A DNA stretch of 64,000 nucleotides from Adiantum capillus-veneris (GCA_014529385.2 CM043964.1:138840529-138904528), one strand, 5' to 3'. Positions 1 through 11,496 are shown, counted from the stretch's first letter. The notes: generated by a model not told the origin, from the sequence alone. Translations and numbers: made by a program.

Positions 1-240
1 TTGCTTTTGGACCAAAAGCTTTAGAGTTTTGAAGGCTTTTCATGTAAAACTGCTTTTGGGGCCTAGGGCCTTTAAATATGAGGTTAGGGCTCATTCTCTG
101 GCATGCTTCCCGGAGAAGATGCAGAGTCTCGAGTACCAGCTTGTATTGTGTTGATGCAATATAAAGAAATACCGAAAGGGGCGCCAAGGTTTGGGGCCAA
201 TACTCTCTGGGATGGAATTTCGCCACTCCGTGTCGCGAAT

Positions 241-288
<48 letters not shown>

Positions 289-362
289 CAGTTGTTATTG
301 AAGTGCTAAAAGTCTGTTTAGCCTGTTCTTTTCTATTGGCACATGGTGCCCGTCTTGTGACA
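1..362 (+). repeat. 5' LTR, partial
   Basis: Matches 2191-2546 nearly base for base, apart from a few substitutions and a different (CT)n length. It ends ttgtgaca, the inverted complement of the tgtcacaa that opens the 3' LTR, as expected for LTR ends. A TATA-like tttaaatat at about 71-79 and a (CT)n tract at 241-283 lie inside. Confidence 0.85.
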
Positions 363-363
363 G

Positions 364-375
364 TGGTATCAGAGC
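364..375 (+). promoter_or_regulatory. Primer binding site, initiator Met tRNA
   Basis: tggtatcagagc lies two bases after the LTR end. It is complementary to the 3' end of plant initiator Met tRNA and would prime minus-strand cDNA synthesis. Confidence 0.85.
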
Positions 376-1861
376 ATGAGGCGTGTGCTTTTCTGAAAGC
401 ATACCGGTCCTACTAAACAGCAGACAGAGCAAGATCGCACTTTCAAAAATCTCTGGAAATTTTAGCTTCGTGCGACCGCGGACTTATTAGCCACTCCCAC
501 CCTTACTTCATCTCGCATCGGGCGCGCTCCCATCTTCACCGCTCATGTCTTACAGGGCATAAGCCATAAAGATTACTTACAAGAGAAGGATTCAAGATTT
601 GTTTTGAGCTGCTGTTTTTCTTAGGCGCAGTGCCATGCAGATGTTGATAGCTACCAAGCAGCATACTTCAAGTACTTGGCAAGCTTTCAAGAAATTTTTT
701 GCCTGAAGTTGTATGATTTCTGACATCTTCCTTTAGAGTGCAACTTCTGGCAGAGTGGGGTATCCTGACATGCTTGCCATGGAAACCCTAACAGATTATA
801 ACTTGAAATTTCTTTACATCCTTAAGGTCCTCTTGTTGATAACCTCGGAGGTCCGATGTGACTACTACGATGTGGGACTACCATCGCCGCCAGAGGAACA
901 TTGTTTGTCCAAGAGTTGATGGACCATGCTGCGTTCGGCTATGACCTTGTGGAAGGAATCTAACCCTAAATTTTGGTGCAGGTTTCAGGATGGAAAGACA
1001 ATCGACTTTTCGAGCTCGGCTGATGTTGAGATTGCTTTGTTTTAAAGTTTGAATTTTGTTTGAGTTCTGTCTGAGAACTTGTTTGGTGTTAAGTTTGAAA
1101 TTTGTTTGAAATGGATGGTATCCGTTTTGAACTTGTTTTGGTGCCGATTTGAAATATTTGACTCTGGTTTTAATATTGGTTTCAATGAATGGTGATTCTA
1201 CTCCCGGGCGGAGTAGTGAGAATTGACGATTGAAAAGTGTTGTTTTTGACTCTTGGCCCGAACCTGGATGGTTATGCGGGAGGAGTATTAGGAAGTCTGA
1301 GCACTGGTTACTCTCAGCACCTCCAAACAACGCAGGCTGCGGTCTGGGGGGCATTTGGTTGTAAAAGGTCTCTATATCTCCCGGCCCGGACCTTTGTAGG
1401 TTCTGCGGGAGAAGTGATGAGGGAGTCGTTGAATATCTCCTGGTCCGGACCTTGTTAGGTTATGCGGGAGGAGTGTTCATCGGCGGCTTTATGTTTCTAT
1501 GTCTTGTAACATGCATATGTGAGCATTTGTGTTGCATTGTGATGTGCCAACCACTGAATATTCCTAATTGGATGAGATTGCCTGGGTATGTAATTTTAGT
1601 GCATCAAGACACCCGTGGAAGATCAATGCGGTCTCGGTGTGATGGCTAATTTTACTACGCCAGAATATCAAGAGTTCCGATCTGGAGGAAAGGAGAAGCC
1701 AACTCCTTGATCAAAAGAACCGGAAGGAGAAGCTAACTCCTTAACAAAAAGAGCAAACTGATCGTCCCTCGGGATGATCCTCGGAAATTTTTGAGCTAAC
1801 TTGAGTTGTTTTGCATATATGCTCTAATCGTGGATGATTTCTCTCTTTCAAGAAGGGGAGA
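376..1861 (+). other. Non-coding internal region of the LTR element
   Basis: No frame here resembles gag, protease, RT or integrase. Three degenerate copies of a 35-40 bp motif (cccgg.cc..acct...tggtta.tgcgggaggag) occur at about 1251-1285, 1379-1417 and 1439-1475. A related t-rich phrase with tttgaaatttgtttgaa recurs at 1040-1160. The region ends in the purine tract agaaggggaga just before the 3' LTR. Confidence 0.65.
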
Positions 1862-2433
1862 TGTCACAAACTGCTGACGTGTCAAAGCCTTGAAGAATGG
1901 AGCCAACTTGCAGATGCCGGCCGAGGGGCCTAAACCCTTACAAGTCCTACCAACTTATGGGGATCTCGTCTGATGGGGCCCAAGAGACATCAAGGAATTA
2001 AAATAAAGCAGGACCCACATACACATACACAAGGACTTGCGCCAAAAACTGATGACGTGGCAGTTGTACGGAGGCTCCGAAAATTCCATTGACTGCTGAC
2101 GTGGTAGAACTGTACGGATTTTCTCTTTTTACGTTGGTAGTGCTGACTGCTGTACGGAATTCTGTGATTTACACTGACAGCTTTTTGGCATTGCTTTTGG
2201 ACTAGAAGCTTTTGAGTTTTGAAGGCTTTTCGTGTAAAACTGCTTTTGGGGCCTAGGGCCTTTAAATATGAGGTTAGGGCTCATTCTCTGGCATGCTTCC
2301 CGGAGACGGTGCACAGTCTCAAGTACCGGCTTGTACTGTGTTGATGCAATATATAAAGAAATACCGAAAGGGGCGCCAAGGTTTAGGGCTAATACTCTCT
2401 GGGGTGGAATTTCGCCACTCCGTGTCGCGTGTC

Positions 2434-2469
<36 letters not shown>

Positions 2470-2546
2470 GTTCAGTTGTTATTGAAGTGCTAAAAGTCTG
2501 TTCAGTCTGTTCTTTTCTATTGGCACGTGGTGCCCGTCTCGTGACA
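1862..2546 (+). repeat. 3' LTR, complete
   Basis: 685 bp, opening tgtcacaa and closing cgtgaca, preceded by a polypurine tract. The phrase tgacgtgg and similar occur several times in its first third (about 1875, 2055, 2096). A (CT)n tract lies at 2433-2467. Confidence 0.85.
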
Positions 2547-2578
2547 AGGGCGATTACAATTCTTTCAAGAGGGAAGTA

Positions 2579-2716
2579 TGTCACAAATTGGTGACGTGGG
2601 TGGTCCTCGGACACACACATCCTGCTGGCACAGACTTGTAAAACGGGGGGTTGATGACGTGGCAGATTTCTAGAAATCGCGTCGAGATTACGTGGCAGGT
2701 TGTAATGGAAATGGCC
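2579..2716 (+). repeat. Fragment of a second LTR start of the same family
   Basis: tttcaagagggaagta followed by tgtcacaaattggtgacg repeats the polypurine-tract/LTR-start junction seen at about 1845-1880. It lies only 32 bp after the complete 3' LTR. Similarity fades after about 140 bp, though one more tgatgacgtggcag motif appears. The first element probably inserted near or into an older relative. Confidence 0.55.
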
Positions 2717-3189
2717 TATGAACTCTGAGAATAGCGGAATTAGGAGAATTAACGAGAGAATTTTTGTGGAACTACTTTGAGAACATAGAGGGTGAACTTA
2801 ATTAGAGGTAGCAACATAACCATTATACTTAATTAACTCGGCATGAACAATACTTTTGCAAGAGAGAGAGAGAGAATTAGAGAACTTGACAACAGTTGAG
2901 GACCGGATTTACGTGGAGCTGGTCCCCCCTCCAATAGGCTTTTGTATTATAGATTCTCCCATAAAGAGAGACTTGGTAAAATACAATCTTTGTATTCCTT
3001 GTGACCTTGGTGATGATATGAAGATATAAAGCTTCATGCATCACGAGCATAACATAGACTTTGCAAAAAGCATAAACCATCCCCGGCCTCAGTCCCAAGG
3101 CCTCAAACACCTTCGAAGGTGGAGAGAGCTAGCGGGGAATGAGGGTAGGGATGAGGAAGAAGAAACATTCATAGGAGAAAGAAATAGTT
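2717..3189. other. Unassigned spacer
   Basis: No recognisable gene. A short (GA)n run lies at about 2862-2876. The right edge carries the first copy of the copia target site. Confidence 0.5.
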
Positions 3190-3194
3190 CCTCA

Positions 3195-3473
3195 TGTTGG
3201 GTTAAAGGCCTAAATAATCCCTTTTTGTACATTTTTATACTTTGTCCAGGTTCAATATGAACCTGGACACATTTTTTTAAAGTCACTTATAATAAAAGTG
3301 GAAAAACCCAAAACTCACTTATTGAGTTTTTCCCAAAAACGTGAGCTCTCTCTCTCTCTTCCTGCTTCGATCCCTAGCGTTTCCTCTCTGCTGCACTCCG
3401 CCTCCTGCTTCTTGTCCCAATCCTGCACTACTTGCTACGCGCACCTACCGGTACCTTCTGCTTCGTGCTCTCA
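3195..3473 (+). repeat. Copia 5' LTR
   Basis: 279 bp, tgttgg to ctca, followed two bases later by the primer site. It contains an inverted repeat tccaggttcaatatgaacc at about 3244-3266; half of it is missing from the 3' LTR. A TATA-like cttataataaaag occurs at about 3285-3297. Confidence 0.9.
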
Positions 3474-3475
3474 AC

Positions 3476-3487
3476 TGGTATCAGAGC
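3476..3487 (+). promoter_or_regulatory. Copia primer binding site
   Basis: tggtatcagagc, complementary to the initiator Met tRNA 3' end, two bases after the 5' LTR. Confidence 0.9.
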
Positions 3488-3913
3488 CCTAGGGTTTCAA
3501 AACAGCCCTGCGCAGTCTGCTGGACAACAAGTTAAAATTGCTCTGCCGCGATCAATTTCGCTTCCATCGGGAAGCCCCTTGCTTCCGGAGTCGAAAAGGT
3601 AACCAAAACAGCCCAAAACAGACTGTTTTTATGTCAAAACAAATGATTTACAAGTTATAACACGTCAAAACAGCAATACGCAGGTGTACCAAAGTTGTGG
3701 GATCACATGTATTGATGTCTGTCGCGACAAATTGAGTGTGAAGCTGAGTACAGGTGCTTGAAATTGCACTTTTCAATTGAAATTTCAGATTTGGACAGTT
3801 TCATGTAAAGAAATTGTGGTTTATCGCATGCGAAGTCTTATAATTGGCTCCTATTTGCTGAAATATTCAGCCTATTGCATTTCTCTTGTATACACACTTG
3901 TGGTTGAATTAAA

Positions 3914-4667
3914 ATGGCTTCTTCCTCTTCCGCATCTGACACTAAAAGTTTGAGGGAAATCAAACGGTACGATGGTCAAGGTTTCGACCTCTGGCAAGAA
4001 TGCATGCAAGATATTCTTTTCTTAAAGGATTGTGAAGATGCATTGGAAGAGAATAAGCCGCCAGGTTTGTCTGACGAAGAGTGGGCCAGGTTGAATAAGA
4101 AGGCTATGGCCTACATCAAAATGGCTATCAATGATGACATTTTGACGGACGTCAAGCGTTTGGACTCTGCTTATGCAATATGGCAAAAGCTAAACTCCAA
4201 TTATGACAACACCACGCCTGTGAACCAGGTGCATTTGATGCGAAAGTTGGTGAAAATATGTAGCTTGATGACTCGAAGTCAGCTTCTGAGCATTTGAGTG
4301 CTTTTACAGGTGTGTTGAGTCAGTTGCAGGATAATGGGCTTCAACAATTCGATGATAAGTTGAAAGCTATTTTCTTGCTTATGACATTGCCAGATACTTG
4401 GGAAACCTTGGTTGTCTCTTTGAGCAATAGTCCCACCCTCTCGTATGACGGTGTGAGAGAACTATTCTCAATGAAGAGATTAGACGCAAGTCTAGTGAGG
4501 CAGTTGGTAGTTTTGCCTACAATGCAAGAGGTAGAAATCAAAAGCGTGATGCGGGCAACAAGACTCAAAATGGCAGGGCAAGACCAAGGATAAGGATGGC
4601 ACTTGTTATCAATGTGGCAGAAAGGGTCACAAGAAACCCGATTGCAGGTATTTCAAGAAAGAGTAGG
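3914..4667 (+). pseudogene. gag: Copia gag, frameshifted
   Basis: Would encode the nucleocapsid precursor that packages element RNA. The frame opens MASSSSASDTKSLREIKRYD and reads through a typical copia gag (F.LW...M, MAYIKMAINDDIL, AYAIWQKL). A one-base shift near 4255 moves it to the frame that continues LSAFTGVLSQLQDNG, with a TAG just after the shift. A CCHC zinc knuckle, CYQCGRKGHKKPDC, lies at 4604-4645, in a different frame from the middle part. A TAG soon after it closes the frame. The start is the first ATG with good gag similarity, about 430 bp after the primer site. Confidence 0.9.
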
Positions 4668-7600
4668 AAAGGAAGAAGGAAACGCAAGATAAGAAGAAGA
4701 AAGATGAGAAGAAAGGGGAAAAATCACCAAATCACCAGGTGATTCCTCCAGGGATGCTGAGAATGCAAATGTATCCTCTAGTGTGGTCATTGAGGAGTTG
4801 TCAAACGTTGAGGAAATCTTGGTTGCGGCTTCATGCCCCTCAGATTTGGTGATAGCTAATGCAAAAGACATGCTTATCTCGAAGAAAGATTTCATTGATG
4901 CATTGCTAAGTGCTAATGATGGCCTATCCCAGTCATGGATAGTGGATTCTGGTGCTTCATTCCATGTGACTCCATCTTTGGAGTGTTTTGCTACATATGC
5001 TGCAGGCAATTATGGCAAGGTGTACCGTGGTGATAATTTTGCTTACAATATTGAGGGAGTGGGTACTATGCGTTTGGCTCTTAATAATGGTCAAGAGCTT
5101 GTGTTGAATGATGTCAGGTTTGTACCAGGCAATAAGAAAAGTTTGCTATTTGTTGGCCAGTTAGATGCACATGGTTATACTACCATCTTTGCTGGGGTTC
5201 ATGGAAGTTGCTTAAGGGCTCTATGCTTGTTGCAAAAGGGTCTAAAAGAGGTACTTTGTACTATCTTCGATGCAAAGCTTTGCCTGGCAAGTTTCTTGCT
5301 GTTGCTGAAGTTGCTTCACACACGGAATTGTGGCATAAGAGACTTGGCCATATGAGCCAAAAGGGTATTGATGTGCTTTCCTCTTTGAAGAGAGTTGATG
5401 TAAAAGAAAAAAACTTGGATTTTTGTAACGATTGTCTTTATGGAAAGCAAAAGAAATCTTCTTATTACTCTGGTGTCTCTCGCAAAGCTAATCCTCTTGA
5501 TCTTATTCACTTCGATGTATGCACTATGCTTGTTAAGTCTTTTGGTGGTGCATTGTATTTTGTTACATTCATTGATGACTGTACTACAAAAGGACGGGTG
5601 CATTTGTTGAAAAGTAAGAGTGAGACTTTTAATGCCTTTAAGAAGTTTCATGCTTTTGTCACTACGCAAAAGAGTACCAAGCTTAAATGTCTCAAATCTG
5701 ATAATGGAGGAGAGTATGTATCTGCTGAATTTCAGCGTTGTTGTGATGAATATGGGATTAAGAGAGAGTTTATAGCCCCTTATAATCCGTCTTCTAATGG
5801 TTGGTTGAAAGGTAGAATCGTACTTTATGCGAGAGAGTGCGTTGCATGTTGTCCACCGCTAATCTTTCCCAAGAGTTTTGGGGGGAGGCATTGAAAGCTA
5901 CAGTTTATATTTGCAATCGCTCTCCTAATAGTACGTTGAAAAATGACATTCCAGAGGAGGTTTGGTCTGGCAAACCTGCCACTTATGATCATTTGAGAGT
6001 ATTTGGCTGCGAAGCTTTTGTTCATGTACGCAATGACTTGAGAACAAAGCTTGATATGAAGTCCATTAAAGGAGTCTTCCTAGGTTATGGGGAAGAAGGT
6101 GAAATGGGCTAGAGTGTGGTTACCACAGTTTAGAAAAGGTAATACGCAGTCGACATGTAGTGTTTAATGAGGCAAAATTGCTTAAGAATGCTACAAAATT
6201 TGATGCCGACAAGAAAACAGTCACCCATTGATGTTGAAAAAGAGCCTCATGATGCATTACCGCAAGCTGAAATTGATAATCAGCCGGTTAACCTTGAGCC
6301 AGAAGAGGTAGAACATGATTTTTGATGCTCCTAATGAGGATGGACATCCACTTGAATTGGTTGAAAATGATTTTCAGCAGCATGATAGAGCTGAAAATGA
6401 GTTGTCTTATGATGTAGAACCGTTGCCTAAGAATGTAGATCATTGGGTACGCAGGTCAACTCGTTTGAGAAGGCAACCGCAGAGATTTAACCCCTCTTTG
6501 GATCATGTAATGTTGACAGATGAGGGTGAACCTCTTATATATAAAGAGGCCAAATCATGTGAGTCAAGCAGTAAGTGGGAGCTTGCGATGCAAGAGGAAA
6601 TGAAATCCTTGTATGCAAATGATACTTGGGATCTCGTGTCATTGCCTAAAGGGGGAGAGGCTCTTCCTAACAAATGGTTATACAAGATAGTGGATGAAAA
6701 ACCCAAGTACAAGGCAAGGTTGGTTGCAAAAGGGTATGCTCAGAAAGAAGGAATTGATTTTCAAAAAATCTGTTCTCCTGTAGTAAAGCTTACAACTTTA
6801 CGTGTCCTTTTTGTTCTCGTTGCGGTGCTTGATTTGGAATTGAATCAAAATGGATGTAAAGACATCGTTTTTGCACGGTGACATTGAAGAGGACATATAC
6901 ATGAAACAACTTGAAGGTTTTGTAGTTCCTACACGCGAGGAACTTGTATGCAAACTGAAAAGGGCTCTGTATGGTTTGAGACAATCATCACGACAGTGGT
7001 ATAAGAAGTTTGACACTTTTATCACGACACAAGGCTTTAAACGCAACCATGCGATCATTGTTTGTATACGAAAAGGGATGAAGACGGTAGTCCCATCATA
7101 CTTGTTCTCTATGCTGATGACATGTTGCTTACCGGGAAACATAAGACCAGTCTTGATGCTCTGAAACGTAAGCTAAATTCAGCATTTGCTATGAAGGATT
7201 TAGGTGATGCAGAGCATATTTTGGGCATGCGTATTAAAGGAGATAACAAGCTGAAATTGTTGTTCTTATCGCAATACATTGCAAAAGTACTCGACAGATT
7301 TAATATGGCTGATGCTAAGTCTCTTGGGGTACCTTTACCTCCATACACTAAGCTTAGCAAAGCAGATTGCCCAAAGGATGAGGTGGTATTGAAAGCAATG
7401 AAGGGAATCGCTTATGCATCAGCTTGTGGTTCTCTTATGTATGCTATGGTTGCCACTCGTCCTGACATTGCTTATGCAGTGGGGAGTTGTTAGTCGATCC
7501 ATGTCAAATCCTGGCAAAGCGCATTGGGAAGCTGTCAAATGCATTCTGAGATATTTGAAAGGTATACAATCAAAGTGTATCTGTTATGGCAAAAGTGACT

Positions 7601-8064
7601 TCAAGTTGCAGGGATATTGTGATGCAGACATGGCAGGTGACATGGATACCGGGAAATCTACCAGTGGATATGTATTTGCCATTGTTGATGGTGCAGTCTC
7701 TTGGTGTTCTAGGTTACAAAATATTGTGGCATTGAGTACTACTGAGGTTGAATATATTTCAGCCATAGAGGCTTCAAAAGAGGCGATTTGGTTGGGCAGA
7801 CTTGCAAAAGAACTTGGCATGCCTGCTCATACACCCGTGTTGGGTTGTGATAGCCAGAGTGCTGTCTATTTAGTCAAAAATGCCATGTTTCATGCGCGTA
7901 CCAAACAAATAGATGTGCGGTACCACTTCATACAACATGTATTGGAGGATGGTCTAGTCACCTTGACTAAGATCCATACACAGGATAACCTTGCAGATGT
8001 TCTCACTAAGAGTCTTGCTAAGGCTCAACATGAGCATTGCATACAACTAGTGGGAGTTGGTTAA
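4668..8064 (+). pseudogene. pol: Copia pol: protease, integrase, RT, RNase H, broken
   Basis: The aspartic protease signature WIVDSGASFHVTP lies near 4936-4974. GAG-pre-integrase (LWHKRLGHMS) follows near 5328, then the integrase core with KSDNGGEYVS near 5695. The region where the catalytic Glu is expected reads NGWLKGR instead of the usual NG.AER, so the triad is damaged. The frame then shifts near 5830, and again around 6110-6310, 6850 and 7060. RT motifs include NDTWDLVSLP, KARLVAKGYAQ, GLRQSSRQWYKK and YADD (7110-7121). RNase H ends the frame with CDSQSAVYL and ADVLTKSL. The polypurine tract gtgggaggt precedes the 3' LTR. Order and motifs are firmly copia. Confidence 0.93.
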
Positions 8065-8099
8065 CTTAAAGGCGTCATTTATCCCTTCAAGTGGGAGGT

Positions 8100-8143
8100 T
8101 GTTGGATTAAAGGCCTAATTAACCCCTTTTTGTACGTTTTTAT
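8100..8143 (+). repeat. Copia 3' LTR, left part
   Basis: tgttggattaaaggcctaat matches the first bases of the 5' LTR. It stops at the hAT target site gtttttat (8136-8143). Confidence 0.92.
8136..8143 (+). repeat. hAT target-site duplication, left copy
   Basis: gtttttat, repeated exactly at 11497-11504. Eight base pairs is the size made by hAT transposases. Confidence 0.93.
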
Positions 8144-8160
8144 CAGAGTTACCCGGAACG
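8144..8160 (+). repeat. hAT left terminal inverted repeat
   Basis: cagagttacccggaacg, imperfectly complementary to 11479-11496. Confidence 0.9.
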
Positions 8161-8225
8161 CGGAACGGGAACGGCGACGGGCCTCCCTGCGGAACGGGGG
8201 AACGAGAACGGCGCGGAACGGCAGG
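8150..8225 (+). repeat. hAT left subterminal repeats
   Basis: At least five ggaacg or gaacgg copies (ggaacgcggaacgggaacgg, then gcggaacggggg, gagaacggcgcggaacgg). They face the complementary ccgttcc copies at the other end. In hAT elements such subterminal motifs bind the transposase. Confidence 0.8.
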
Positions 8226-8716
8226 CTAAAAAAACACCCAAATATTATTTTTTTTAGCGTTATGTGTTTGAATACAAGTAGTATTAGAGTCCTTTGACTC
8301 TAATACCCACAAAAAACACGATTCGAAGACCATTTAACCTTATTATGACTTGATTGGGATGTGAGGCGCCCATAGTACATAGCCAGATGAACAACATAGC
8401 CAGATGAACAACAATGAGCAAACACAATGCCCATAGTACATACACAATGCTCTCAAATAATTGCAAGAGTAGTAGTCAGAGATAACACTTTGGAATTAAT
8501 TATGGCTAACATAGTAGCAAGCCTCAAGGGCCGCCAGCGGCCAAGGTGCTACAAAAAAACCAAAGGGGGGCAAAGTTCAAACCAGACTTCAATGACCACA
8601 ATACCAAAAGATTGAAGGTGACAAATACCATAAAGATGCTAGTAGCTACAAATGGCAAAGAGGGCAAGGCTCAAGCAGCCATACAAAAAGGTGGATAAAT
8701 GGCAAAGACTCAAGAC
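8226..8716. other. hAT 3' non-coding segment
   Basis: Between the left subterminal repeats and the transposase stop codon. It holds a small duplication of catagccagatgaacaac at 8377-8412 and no coding signal; it should contain the transposase 3' UTR. Confidence 0.5.
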
Positions 8717-10901
8717 TCAAGAGCCACTAGCCTGAGAGGCCTCCCAATCCGTAGTAGCCGGCTGTAAATCATGCACATCCTCCCATTCCTCATCATCGAG
8801 GTCTAGGTCCGGCTCGATCTCAGCCACAGATGAAGTACCTGGTGTTGGTGGATGTGCATCTCCACCCGCCTGAGAAGCCTCTTGCTCCATCTCCCACTGT
8901 GTAAAAGGATCTGTCTGTTTGTCTGTACTCTTGCCAAGCATTTTCAAATTTGCGCTGACGAAGACAAAATCATTAGCCTTCTCCACTCCAAGCTGATTCC
9001 TCTTCTTGGAAGCAATGTGGCTAAAGGTACTCCACAATTGCTCCAAGCATGAGGTACTAACTGACTGGGTGAGAATACGGATCGCCAATCTCTGAAGCTC
9101 AGGGCCATCATAGCCATAGTCCTCCCACCAAAGCACTGAACCTATTTTCCTGCGATCAATCTGAGCATCTGGACTGCCAAATGACCCTCGCATCTCTCTG
9201 TATTGTCTCAGCTGATCTCTGACAATGCGTCGCCCATCTCTGTCTAGAACCATCTTGTTTAAGATCTCTGTAAATTGGTTCATGACTTCCCTATCTGTCT
9301 CTTGCCCTGCACCTTGGAACTCTGGATCCACCATGTACGCTGCCCCGTGTAAAGGAGAGGCATATGAATTCCACCTCGAGCTGCAAAGCGCATGGATCTC
9401 CTCATATCGCTCTGCGTTCGGCTCAAGCTGTGCAAGCTGCTCAATCATGCGGTCCATTGCCTCATAAATCTTGCCAATGCAAGGATCCATGCCATCCAGA
9501 ACTCGAAGCAAATGAACCACCGGTTTTACCTGTGCATCTAGACTCTTGAGCTTCAAGATCCTTTGCCTTATCCTTGCACAAAATCCCTGCAACTGTCTTT
9601 GCATAGGGGGAGGTGGTGAACTCATCACTGATGAAGACCTGTCGGACCGCATTTTGACATTCAGACAGCCTGCGTACAAGAAGAAAGTTGAATGCGAAGC
9701 GGGTATCTGAATACTTTAGAAGCACTTTGCCGCCCGACCTCTTGAGGTACTCACTCCGAACCAAGTTGTGATTGTTGATGAAAGTAACCATCTTCACTGC
9801 ATCAGCAATGACTGGAGCAATCCAGTCTAGCTTGCCGATGTCTTTCAGAAGGTTGTTCAAGCAGTGTGCCATGCAAAAGCACACTGTCACATGCGGATAG
9901 TGGCCCTCTATGATAGCTGCTGCTGCCCTGTTTGATGCCTCCCCATCTGTGACAAAGGCCACCAGGTGTTGCTCACCGATAGTTTCTATGGCCGCTGTCC
10001 ACTCTGCAGAGAGGACATCGGCGGACTTGCCACTCTCAGTGGCATCATGAGAGTGCACAAAGTACATCTCTCCACTGGAGTATGCGACGAGACCATGGAT
10101 AGATCTCTTCCTTGTATCGCTCCACCCGTCAACAATGAGGGAAACGCCATGTTTTGCCCAAAGACGCTGAATGTTGAGGGTTGCTTGCTCCACGATAGCC
10201 TTCTCTCGATCGAGCAAGGTGGTTCGGAGATCCTCTGAAGATGGCGGCACATAGCCGGTGCCATACTCTCCTATCTGTCGCACCATGACTTTCCAATACT
10301 CCGACCTATTTCGATCAAACATAGAAGAGGTTAGTATCAAAAAAGTGGAAACGACGATAACGGAAGAAATGAGAGAAGATTGATGAATCATAAAACAATG
10401 TACATACCTCGCTGCGACAAATGGGATATGGTCGGGATAGAAGAATCGGGCCACGGCCGCATCCACCTCTTCTTTCTTCTTTGGGTCCCAAGAGGTGGTA
10501 AGGGTCTTTTGGCGACGAATTGGACCTTTTGAAGATGCACCAACACCTACACCGGGTAGAGAGGAAGAAGGGAAAATGAGGGTCTTTGGATCAATACCTT
10601 TGCGTGCCGGCTTGGCTTTATGGTTGAATTGCCGATCCTTTTCCTCGAGCTCCTTCCTCTTCTCGATGGTTACGTTGGCACAAAATTTCACCTCATGTCC
10701 CGGCACTCGAAGAAAGTGTGCCCTCACTTTGTCATGCCCCCCTTTCCGCGTGTAAGAGCATAGCTTGCATCCCCATGCACGAGAACCTCCCGCCGCCGAC
10801 AAGGTGCCCTCCGAGGTCACTTCATCCCACCACGACCATTCCTTCGCCTTTTGAGTGTTGCCCGCATGAACGGAGGGGGTTGAACGAGAAGAAGAGGCCA
10901 T
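8717..10901 (-). pseudogene. hAT transposase, one intron and one frameshift
   Basis: Would cut and paste the surrounding element. The start MASSSRSTPSVHAGN is at 10901. A BED-type zinc finger follows (GCKLCSYTRKGG...H....H). After the intron comes a DUF659-like/RNase H-fold part with IVDGWSD, AFVTDGEASNR and CFCMAHCLNNLLKDIG. The frame then shifts one base within about 9560-9660. The second half runs to 8717 and holds the hAT C-terminal dimerisation signature STSCLEQLWSTFSHIASKKR, followed by an acidic tail. A 102-bp intron is inferred at 10306-10407. Both halves together are about 700 codons, a normal hAT size. Only the frameshift marks it as dead, so a sequencing indel should be excluded. 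Confidence 0.93.
10306..10407 (-). other. Inferred transposase intron
   Basis: On the minus strand the segment begins gtatgtac and ends cgaaatag. Its 102 bp contain no stop, so it reads through as 34 hydrophobic residues that do not fit the flanking protein. Splicing joins AAR to SEYWKVM without a frame change. Confidence 0.7.
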
Positions 10902-11320
10902 GGATGATGGATTATCCGTGAAAGAGAGAGCTTGATCTTGAACTTTGAGAGAGAGAGAGAGAGAGGGATTGAGAGAGAGAAGCTTGCCGCTTGATTCCGT
11001 GAGAGCTTGAGCCTTGAGCCTTGAAAGTTGAGGGTTAGAACTTAGAAGTTAGCCCAAGAGAGAGAGAGGTTGAGAGCTTGAGCCTTGAGGCATGCCGCGG
11101 TGCCACACTATGGCTTGAGAGTTGAGAGCAAGCTAGGGAGAATGAGCTTGGCTTGAGAGTTGAGAGCAAGGCTCAAGCAAGGGAGAATGGGCCTTGAGGC
11201 TTGATGAGTGTGTGAAGAATGGGGGAGGAGGGGGACATTATATACTTTTTTGACTGCTGAAAATGGCCGGTGGCTGCCTAACAGTCATTTTTTTCAATTT
11301 CAAAAACTGCCGTTTATGGC
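10902..11320 (-). promoter_or_regulatory. hAT transposase upstream region with GA and gagagcttgag repeats
   Basis: This 5' leader holds a (GA)n run at about 10945-10965 and many variants of gagagcttgagccttgag and gcttgagagttgagagcaag (10970-11190). The promoter should lie here. No clear TATA box was identified beyond ttatatac (minus gtatataa) near 11238-11246. Confidence 0.5.
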
Positions 11321-11324
11321 CGTT

Positions 11325-11485
11325 GGGGCCGTTCCGGTCCGTTCCGTCCCGTTCCAGCCCGTTCCGGTCGTCCCGTTCCGGTGACAGTTTCTAGCCGGAA
11401 CGCCGTTCCGTTCCGACGCGTTCCAGAAAATCCCAGTCGGCCAGAACGCCGTTCCGGCGTTCCAAGGCCCGAAATGTTCGTTCCT
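11325..11485 (-). repeat. hAT right subterminal repeats
   Basis: More than ten copies of ccgttcc or cgttccg, the complement of the left-end motif, run up to the right TIR. Confidence 0.8.
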
Positions 11486-11496
11486 TGGTAACACTG
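11479..11496 (-). repeat. hAT right terminal inverted repeat
   Basis: Reverse complement reads cagtgttaccaaggaacg, close to the left end. It is followed by the second gtttttat at 11497-11504. Confidence 0.9.

Larger units (their letters stand above)
1..2546 (+). mobile_element. Non-coding LTR retrotransposon, 5' end outside the window
   Basis: Two related LTRs flank about 1.5 kb that holds no gag or pol reading frame. The left LTR (1-362) aligns with 2191-2546, so most of it lies beyond the window edge. A tRNA-iMet primer site follows the left LTR and a purine-rich tract precedes the right one. With no coding capacity this is a non-autonomous (LARD/TRIM-like) element that would need proteins from a relative. 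The LTR-like block at 12906-13284 shares a conserved core with these LTRs and is followed by gag, so that family is the likely autonomous partner (inference). The left target-site copy cannot be seen. Confidence 0.85.
8144..11496 (-). mobile_element. hAT DNA transposon nested in the copia 3' LTR
   Basis: 3353 bp with imperfect terminal inverted repeats: cagagttacccggaacg at the left, and cagtgttaccaaggaacg as the reverse complement of the right end. It is flanked by the 8-bp duplication gtttttat. Both subterminal zones are packed with ggaacgg-type repeats, and a hAT transposase lies on the minus strand. The split LTR reads continuously across the removed element when compared with the 5' LTR, which confirms the boundaries. 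One transposase frameshift suggests this copy no longer acts alone. Confidence 0.96.
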
